Below, piece by piece: positions 16,942 to 23,085 of a DNA stretch of 64,000 nt. The stretch covers positions 186,001 through 250,000 of the forward strand of contig LVAV01000028.1 of NCBI GenBank assembly GCA_001604185.1, given 5' to 3'. Positions within the stretch are counted from its first letter, which is position 1. Every line of letters begins with the position of its first letter. The DNA comes from Clostridiales bacterium Firm_16 (GTDB taxonomy: Bacteria > Bacillota > Clostridia > Saccharofermentanales > Saccharofermentanaceae). Position numbers and translations under genes: made by a program. The notes below the pieces were generated by a model that was given only the letters and a program-made list of their open reading frames with translations, did not search any database and was not told where the DNA came from.

Positions 16942-18101
16942 AACAGACAAGCCGTATTCTATCTACCTATAGCGCAGACGCTTTCGGCGTTGCTTCTTCC
17001 CTCTTCGAGCTGGGAGGCATGGTCATTATCCACGATGCGTCAGGATGCAATTCAACCTACACTACACACGATGAACCGCGCTGGTACGACATGGACAGTA
17101 TGCTTTTCGTATCTGCCATATCGGAGATGGAAGCTATACTTGGAGACGATAATAAACTCATTTCAGATATCGTAACCGAAGCGAAGAGGTTTCACCCTCG
17201 TTTCATTGCCATTGCCGGTACACCTATCCCCGCTATGACGGGATTTGACGGCGAAAGCGTGGCCATGCAGATCGAAAACGAGACCGGCATCCCGACATTC
17301 GGATTTAACACTACCGGCATGAACACCTATGTCTCCGGCGCATCTCGCGCATTTCTTGCTATCGCGCAGCGTTTCTGCCGCGACGAAGCAACGCCGAAAA
17401 GAAACCATGTTCTGAATATTCTGGGTGTCACCCCACTGGACTTCTCCACCAACGGACAAGTGGAATCCATGTGCAAGTTCTTCTCCGATAACGGATGGAC
17501 TGTAAACAGTACCTTGGCCATGAATACGTCATGGGATGCGATCACAGAACTGGGCTCGGCTGATATCAATCTCGTGGTATCCTCCACCGGACTTGCTGTT
17601 GCCGAATACCTGAAAGAGAAATACGGCACGCCGTTCCTGGCAGGTGTTCCCTTTGGTCAGGTCTTCTCCCGCAAGCTTCTTGACGCTATGGAAAAACTCT
17701 ATGCTTCAGGATCGAATGAACCTTTACTGACTACAACGTCTGATGAGTGTTCTCGAGATTTCATCATCGGCGAAGAGATCAGTTCTCTGAGTCTTGCCAC
17801 TGCTTTATTCCTGGAGACCGGACGGTCATTTACTGTCCTGTGCCCGACCAATGACGGCACGTTTCTCCGCACGTATGACCGCTATACTCCCTACGAAGAG
17901 GACATTGAAGCTTCTCTTCAGGGCGCCGGAACGGTCATCGCTGACCCCATATACCGGAACATCCTGACAGATAAGGCTGATTTTGTGGACTGGCCACATG
18001 AAGCCTACTCCGGAAGGATCTTTCGAAAAAATATGCTTAACTTGATCGGCGATATCAAAGATATTTCCGAAAAACTAAACAAAGAAGGTAAAAACACATG
18101 A
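16938..18101 (+). CDS. Nitrogenase-like component 1, NifK/N-like subunit
   Basis: A 387-residue partner of the preceding gene. The opening block (GGMVIIHDASGCNSTYTTHD) matches the NifK start, where C37 equals NifK C70. The equivalents of NifK C95 and C153 are absent: the second block reads LFVSAISEMEAILGDD and the third AIAGTPIPAMTGFD, where NifK has TTCMAEVIGDD. Other cysteines (C147, C179) are outside the known ligand positions. The two component-1 subunits together thus offer about three or four clear ligands, closer to the BchNB type than to a full P-cluster. ATGA overlaps join it to both neighbours. Confidence 0.85.
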   Translation: MKQTSRILSTYSADAFGVASSLFELGGMVIIHDASGCNSTYTTHDEPRWYDMDSMLFVSAISEMEAILGDDNKLISDIVTEAKRFHPRFIAIAGTPIPAMTGFDGESVAMQIENETGIPTFGFNTTGMNTYVSGASRAFLAIAQRFCRDEATPKRNHVLNILGVTPLDFSTNGQVESMCKFFSDNGWTVNSTLAMNTSWDAITELGSADINLVVSSTGLAVAEYLKEKYGTPFLAGVPFGQVFSRKLLDAMEKLYASGSNEPLLTTTSDECSRDFIIGEEISSLSLATALFLETGRSFTVLCPTNDGTFLRTYDRYTPYEEDIEASLQGAGTVIADPIYRNILTDKADFVDWPHEAYSGRIFRKNMLNLIGDIKDISEKLNKEGKNT

Positions 18102-19225
18102 AACTCAAAAGAAGTATTTCCCTGATCCTTGCGATGATGACTCTTCTTCTGTGCCTGGTACCTGCAGGATGCAAGAAGAGCGAAAAGAAGGCCGATGAGA
18201 ACGGCACACACATCGTTACGGATCACAACGGCAACCAGGTAGAAGTCAAGAACAAGATCGACCGTATCGTAGTATGTGACATCTTCCCGCTTCCTTCTGT
18301 CCTGACAATCTTCTTCGATTCTGCCGAAAAGATAGTCGGCATGAACCAGGCCAGCATGATCGCCGCCAAGAACGGTCTTCTCGGTCAGCTGTATCCGGAA
18401 TTCCTGAATGCATCCACGTCCTTCATGGATGGTTCCAATGTCAATATCGAGGAACTGGCCAAGCTTCAACCGGACGTTGTTTTCTACAGCGCAACCAATA
18501 AATCCCTCGGTGAACTGCTTACCAGCCGCGGATTTGCTGCCATCGGTGTTTCCGTTAACAAGTGGCAGTACAATGCCATCGAGACTTTGAATAACTGGTT
18601 TTCTCTGCTGGGTGAGATTTTCCAGATGAACGACAAGGCCGAGAAAGTTGCCAAGCGTTCCAATGAGATCTATAAACTTGTATCTGACCGTGTTTCCCAG
18701 ATCGCTCCTGACCAGAAACAGCGCGCATTCTTCCTGTTCCAGATCGACGATACAACTATTACCACATCCGGAAAGCAATTCTTCGGTCAGTGGTGGGCAG
18801 ACGCTATCGGTGCCGTCAATGTGGGTGAAGAACTGACACAGGACAACTCCGTAGCAGTGAATATCGAACAGGTATATACATGGAATCCGACCCTGATCTT
18901 CATCACAAACTTTAATCAGGCATATCCGAAGGATCTTTACGAAAACAGTATCAGTAACTATGACTGGAGTGAAATCGAAGCCGTAAAGAACAAGAATGTA
19001 TATAAGATGCCTCTTGGAATGTACAGAAGCTATACTCCGGGAGCCGATACACCGATCACGCTTTTATTCCTGGCCAAATGTGCCTATCCGGACCTTTTCT
19101 CTGATATTGATATCACAGCTGAAGCCAAGAAATACTATAAAGAACTGTTCCAGATCGATTTAACCGATGAACAAATAAACGGCATCTTCAATCCGGATGC
19201 CGCCTCTGGTAATGTTTCGATCTGA
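18098..19225 (+). CDS. FecB/BtuF-like substrate-binding lipoprotein
   Basis: A 375-residue predicted lipoprotein. The signal peptide has a KR start, a hydrophobic core, and ends at VPAGC (C25). It is followed by a class III (helical-backbone) periplasmic binding protein fold: DRIVVCDIFPLPSVL, NIEELAKLQPDVVFYSA and WNPTLIFITNF. It would capture the chelate at the outer face of the membrane for the FecCD permease four genes upstream. The start overlaps the NifK-like stop as ATGA with AAGG upstream, so the transport and redox genes are on one transcript. No clear terminator is seen after the stop; a convergent small gene begins 12 nt away. Confidence 0.92.
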   Translation: MKLKRSISLILAMMTLLLCLVPAGCKKSEKKADENGTHIVTDHNGNQVEVKNKIDRIVVCDIFPLPSVLTIFFDSAEKIVGMNQASMIAAKNGLLGQLYPEFLNASTSFMDGSNVNIEELAKLQPDVVFYSATNKSLGELLTSRGFAAIGVSVNKWQYNAIETLNNWFSLLGEIFQMNDKAEKVAKRSNEIYKLVSDRVSQIAPDQKQRAFFLFQIDDTTITTSGKQFFGQWWADAIGAVNVGEELTQDNSVAVNIEQVYTWNPTLIFITNFNQAYPKDLYENSISNYDWSEIEAVKNKNVYKMPLGMYRSYTPGADTPITLLFLAKCAYPDLFSDIDITAEAKKYYKELFQIDLTDEQINGIFNPDAASGNVSI

Positions 19226-19237
19226 TCTTGCAGGAAA

Positions 19238-19393
19238 TCAGTGGTTGTTTTTATTTCTGAAATAATCGCGCCAGGAAAGGATCGCCAGTATCAGAAAGAT
19301 CAAAGTGGCAATGCCGAAAAGTATGCATATCCCGTAGGCAACGTTACGATCGATGACATCACCCGTCTTGATCAGTGTTGATAATAGAAACAT
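19238..19393 (-). CDS. Small single-pass membrane protein (51 aa, hypothetical)
   Basis: A 51-residue frame in an otherwise gene-free stretch of about 330 nt (19226-19557). It starts at ATG 19393 with GGGG 8 nt upstream. A short polar N-terminus is followed by one hydrophobic helix (GICILFGIATLIFLILAIL) and a positive C-terminus (WRDYFRNKNNH), fitting a one-pass membrane peptide. No family is recognised. It is convergent with the binding-protein gene. A hairpin AAGCGG / CCGCTT (19421-19438) lies upstream in its leader; the rest of the stretch to the tRNA terminator holds nothing I can name. Confidence 0.45.
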   Translation of the reverse strand: MFLLSTLIKTGDVIDRNVAYGICILFGIATLIFLILAILSWRDYFRNKNNH

Positions 19394-19510
19394 GATACAT
19401 ACCCCCTGACAATAGAATGAAAGCGGCTCAAACCGCTTACAAAGTCAGTATACCACGCATTTCAGTCAGGAGATTTTAACAAACTGTAAAACTGCCTGCA
19501 GCGGCAGCCA

Positions 19511-19550
19511 TAAAAAGAAAGCAGCCCCGAAGCGGATCCGCCTCGGGGCT
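19511..19550 (-). terminator. Terminator after tRNA-Arg / mtaD operon
   Basis: A near-perfect stem AGCCCCGA (19523-19530) / TCGGGGCT (19543-19550), extended by GCGGATCCGC in its upper part. On the minus strand it is followed by GCTTTCTTTTTA. A shorter TTTT on the plus side suggests weak two-way function. Confidence 0.85.
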
Positions 19551-19557
19551 GTTTTAA

Positions 19558-19634
19558 TGGTGCACTTAACTGGATTCGAACCAGCGGCCTTCCGCTTAGG
19601 AGGCGGACGCTCTATCCTGCTGAGCTATAAGCGC
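19558..19634 (-). tRNA. tRNA-Arg (anticodon CCT)
   Basis: A 77-nt cloverleaf. The acceptor is GCGCTTA / TAAGTGC, with discriminator A and an encoded CCA. The anticodon stem TCCGC / GCGGA closes the loop CTCCTAA, giving anticodon CCT (reads AGG, Arg). The T arm is GCTGGTTCGAATCCAGT. It lies 21 nt downstream of mtaD with no promoter or terminator seen in between, so it is probably processed from the secA-mtaD transcript. Confidence 0.95.
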
Positions 19635-19655
19635 GTGAATAAGAGAGAACCTCTC

Positions 19656-20978
19656 TTATTTCAATCTTTCCATGGTTTTCTTCGTACTCGCGAAGATCTT
19701 CTCTTTATCAAGGGTCGTAAGTTCATGCTTATAAAGTACAAACTTTCCGTTGATCATCACAGATTCTACACACTTCGGTCCACAAGAATAGACGAGAGCA
19801 GAGATCGGATTACCTAACGGCCACATCTGCGGACAGTCATAATCGATGATCTGAATATCCGCTTTCATGCCTGTTTCTATAATACCACAATCTGAGAAAC
19901 CGCATGCCAGATAGCCGTTTCGTGTCGCCATATGGAACACACGGGAAGCCGGAAGAACAGTCGGATCCAGAGTTGAACCTTTCGCCATGAAAGCGGCAAG
20001 ACGCATCTCCATAAACATATCCTGGTTGTTATTGCTGGCCGCTCCATCGGTTCCCAGGCAAAGACGCATATTCATCTTCTCCATAGCCTGAGTATCGGCA
20101 AAACCCGATGCCAGTTTCATATTGCTGGAAGGATTATGTGCGATCCATACACCTTTTTCCGAGAGGATGGCACGATCAGCATCACTGAGATGAACACAGT
20201 GAGCCGCTACAGTCGTATCGGAAAGAAGATTAGCAGAATTCAGTTTCTCCACAGGAGAGCATCCATACTGATCCATACAATTCTTAAGTTCCGTGAGAGT
20301 CTCAGAAATATGCACACTTACCGGAAGATCATAGGCTTTCGCCAGTTCTGCGAGAGACGGATAAAGATGCTCCGGATAAAGATAGACGGAGTGTACCAGA
20401 AGACTTCTGGTGATAAGATCTGAATTCAGATCGCGGCAGAAAGCATTGAAATCTTCCACATCTTTCGCATCCGTGGACCACTTCCCGTCTACACACTTCT
20501 TACCCATAATGGTCTGTTGCACACGGAAACCGGCTTCAACCGAAGCCTTCGTTGTGATCTTGGCTCCGTCATACATATTAGCCGCACAAGCGGTACCGCT
20601 TTCGATCATTTCCGCAATGGAAAGAAGATGACCAAATCGGAAATCTTCTTCGATCATCTTATCCTCTCTGGGAATGATCTCTCCGAAAAGCCAGTCATTC
20701 AGAGCAAAGTCATCCGCGATATTCCGGAAGATTGACATAGGCATATGTGCATGAGCATTGGCGAAAGTCGGACAAAGGATCTTATTCTTTCCTTCGTAAA
20801 CATCATTCTGTTCATCCGATATTTCAGATGCAACCTTAGAAGCGTCTTCCGATGATGTACCTACGTAACAGATCTTATCCTCTGAAACGACGCAATAGCC
20901 ATGTTCAAGGACACTTACATTACCATCATCATTGGAAGTGATAATGGTAAAATCAGAAAACAATACGGCTTTATTCAT
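19656..20978 (-). CDS. mtaD: 5'-methylthioadenosine/S-adenosylhomocysteine deaminase
   Basis: A 440-residue amidohydrolase of the MtaD family (type member TM0936). Metal-binding and catalytic blocks are HAHMP (H76, H78), a later H in SVHISETLTE, the H of AAHCVHL and GTDGAASNNNQD. It deaminates S-adenosylhomocysteine to S-inosylhomocysteine and methylthioadenosine to methylthioinosine. It ends an operon with an AhcY-type hydrolase (3 nt upstream) and a purine nucleoside phosphorylase, a logical pathway order. TTTGGAG precedes ATG 20978. Substrate preference between the two thioethers cannot be told by eye. Confidence 0.9.
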   Translation of the reverse strand: MNKAVLFSDFTIITSNDDGNVSVLEHGYCVVSEDKICYVGTSSEDASKVASEISDEQNDVYEGKNKILCPTFANAHAHMPMSIFRNIADDFALNDWLFGEIIPREDKMIEEDFRFGHLLSIAEMIESGTACAANMYDGAKITTKASVEAGFRVQQTIMGKKCVDGKWSTDAKDVEDFNAFCRDLNSDLITRSLLVHSVYLYPEHLYPSLAELAKAYDLPVSVHISETLTELKNCMDQYGCSPVEKLNSANLLSDTTVAAHCVHLSDADRAILSEKGVWIAHNPSSNMKLASGFADTQAMEKMNMRLCLGTDGAASNNNQDMFMEMRLAAFMAKGSTLDPTVLPASRVFHMATRNGYLACGFSDCGIIETGMKADIQIIDYDCPQMWPLGNPISALVYSCGPKCVESVMINGKFVLYKHELTTLDKEKIFASTKKTMERLK

Positions 20979-20981
20979 ACT

Positions 20982-22244
20982 TTACTCCAAATCCCAGGAA
21001 TGGATATAGCGATCCTGCTCCGGTGTAAGCTTATCGATCTTATAGCCCTTAGACTTCAGAAGGAACTCACCTACACGATTATCAATCATCTCCGGAGTAT
21101 CATATACGTGTTTAGCAAGGCTGCTGCCATGTTCCGCTATATACCGTGCACTCTGAGCTTGCAGGGCAAAACTCATATCCATGATCTCAACCGGATGTCC
21201 GTCACCGGAAGCCAGATTAACAAGACGGCCTTCTGCCAAGATACAGATCGTTCTACCGTCATTTAATACATATCCGTCAATATTCTTACGGAGTTCTTTC
21301 TTCTCTTTTGCCATCTCGCCAAGCTGGACAAGATTGATCTCCACGTCGAAATGACCGGCATTACAGCAGATCGCGCCATCCTTCATTTTCTCGAAGTGCT
21401 GACGTGTGATTACATCCTTACAGCCTGTTACCGTAACGAAAACATCACCAAGAGGTGCTGCCTCGTCCATGGTCATGACCTCGTAGCCTTCCATAATGGC
21501 TTCACAAGCCTTGACAGGATCGATCTCAGTAACGATAACACGGGCTCCCATACCCTTGGCACGAAGAGCAACACCCTTACCGCACATTCCAAAGCCTGCT
21601 ACAACGACCTGTTTACCGGCAACTACCAGATTAGTCGTCGCCATGATCGCCGTCCACACGGATTGACCTGTACCAAAACGGTTATCGAAAAGATGCTTAC
21701 AGCGAGCATCGTTAACAGCAATGACAGGATAAGCCAGACGACCCTCTTCTTCAAGGATCTTCAGTCTGTGAACACCGGTAGTCGTCTCTTCACATGCACC
21801 CAGCATCTTCGGAACGAGATGACTATGAGTAGAATGCAGAAGCATTGCCAGATCACCGCCATCATCGATGACAATATCCGGACCAAAAGCCAGTGTCATT
21901 TCCAGATGACGACGATACATATCCGGATCTGCGCCATGTATACAATATACCTTCATGCCACGCTCGACTAAAGCAGCGGCCACATCATCCTGTGTAGAAA
22001 GCGGATTACATCCGGTAAGAGCAACATCTGCCCCACCTTCACGGAGAACAAGTGCGAGATTGGCGGTCTTGGCTTCCACATGTACGCTGACAGCAATCTT
22101 CAGGCCCTTGAAAGGAAGTGTCTCTTTTAATTCCTTCTCAATGATTCGAAGAACAGGCATATTCCTGTATGCCCAATCGATCTTGTGGTGTCCTTCAGGC
22201 GCCAGTGCAATATCTTTGATCTCATACGGTGGGAGTTCACTCAT
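20982..22244 (-). CDS. ahcY: S-adenosyl/S-inosylhomocysteine hydrolase, short archaeal-Thermotoga type
   Basis: A 420-residue NAD-dependent hydrolase lacking the roughly 40-residue insert of eukaryotic SAHH. The Rossmann motif is GFGMCGKGVA, and CEETTTG, VNDARCKHLFDNRFGTGQS and NAGHFDVEI are intact. The purine-site segment reads HVEAKT (H55, E57, K59) where classical enzymes have an HMTxET-type motif. The same HxEAKT type occurs, as I recall, in the short archaeal subfamily that includes MJ1388, reported to prefer S-inosylhomocysteine. Given the neighbouring deaminase and a 6-oxopurine phosphorylase, action on S-inosylhomocysteine is likely. GGAGG precedes ATG 22244. Confidence 0.88.
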   Translation of the reverse strand: MSELPPYEIKDIALAPEGHHKIDWAYRNMPVLRIIEKELKETLPFKGLKIAVSVHVEAKTANLALVLREGGADVALTGCNPLSTQDDVAAALVERGMKVYCIHGADPDMYRRHLEMTLAFGPDIVIDDGGDLAMLLHSTHSHLVPKMLGACEETTTGVHRLKILEEEGRLAYPVIAVNDARCKHLFDNRFGTGQSVWTAIMATTNLVVAGKQVVVAGFGMCGKGVALRAKGMGARVIVTEIDPVKACEAIMEGYEVMTMDEAAPLGDVFVTVTGCKDVITRQHFEKMKDGAICCNAGHFDVEINLVQLGEMAKEKKELRKNIDGYVLNDGRTICILAEGRLVNLASGDGHPVEIMDMSFALQAQSARYIAEHGSSLAKHVYDTPEMIDNRVGEFLLKSKGYKIDKLTPEQDRYIHSWDLE

Positions 22245-22257
22245 TATTTTGTCCTCC

Positions 22258-23085
22258 TTAAATACTGGAAAAGAACTTTTCCATCAATGCAATGCTGTTC
22301 TTCGATGATGCATTGGCATTCTGCATCACCTCTTCATGTGACAAAGGCTGACCGGAAATGCCGGCAGCATAATTGGTAATACAAGAAACAGCCAAAACTC
22401 TCATAGAAGAATGGCTTGCTGCGATCGCTTCAGCAACTGTAGACATACCTACGGCATCCGCACCCAAAGTACGAAGAGCACGGATTTCTGCCGGTGTCTC
22501 ATATTGCGGACCACGGGTATATGCGTATACTCCCTGATGTAACGGGATTCCTAATTCTTTGGCACAAGACTGGATAGTCTCCATCATTTTCGGGTCGTAT
22601 ACATGAGTCTGATCCGGGAAACGGACACCAAATTCATCCAGATTGGGACCACGCAGGGGCGAATCACAGAACAGCGAAATATGGTCTGTAATCACCATCA
22701 GTTCGCTTGGTTTCATAGAAGTATTGATACCGCCTGCTGCATTGGTCATAACCAGGTTCTTCACACCCAGTTTGGCCATTACACGCACATAGAATGTCGC
22801 ATCCTGAGTGGAATAGCCCTCATAGTAATGGAAACGGCCCTTCATGATAAACGTTTTCTTGCCGGACAATACTGCAACCAGAAGGAGTCCTTCATGTCCG
22901 ACAACTGTAGTCTTAGGAAAATGCGGAATCTGGGCATAAGGAATCGATTCAAGCACTTCTGCCCGGTCCGTCAAAGGACCAAGTCCGGATCCAAGAACCA
23001 GACATGTATCCGGAATCTCCGATACGATGCCGGTAATATATTCCGCAGCCTCTTTAATCTTCGAAGAATAGTCCAGATCAGTCAT
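22258..23085 (-). CDS. Purine nucleoside phosphorylase (trimeric, inosine/guanosine type)
   Basis: A 275-residue family 2 nucleoside phosphorylase. Seen are the phosphate site LVLGSGLGPL, the GRFHYYEGY block, TNAAGGIN, and the base-recognition residues: the Glu in GPQYETPAE and the Asn in ITNYAAG. This Glu/Asn pair is typical of enzymes specific for 6-oxopurines such as inosine, guanosine or xanthosine. It would cleave inosine released by the neighbouring hydrolase to hypoxanthine and ribose-1-phosphate; methylthioinosine is another possible substrate. The start overlaps the secA stop by 8 nt. Confidence 0.9.
   Translation of the reverse strand: MTDLDYSSKIKEAAEYITGIVSEIPDTCLVLGSGLGPLTDRAEVLESIPYAQIPHFPKTTVVGHEGLLLVAVLSGKKTFIMKGRFHYYEGYSTQDATFYVRVMAKLGVKNLVMTNAAGGINTSMKPSELMVITDHISLFCDSPLRGPNLDEFGVRFPDQTHVYDPKMMETIQSCAKELGIPLHQGVYAYTRGPQYETPAEIRALRTLGADAVGMSTVAEAIAASHSSMRVLAVSCITNYAAGISGQPLSHEEVMQNANASSKNSIALMEKFFSSI

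Noticed and set aside
14857..18101. A true molybdenum nitrogenase (nifHDK)
   Set aside because: The NifD cofactor His and half of the P-cluster cysteines are missing, the subunits are short and divergent, and no nifB, E, N or V is in the window.
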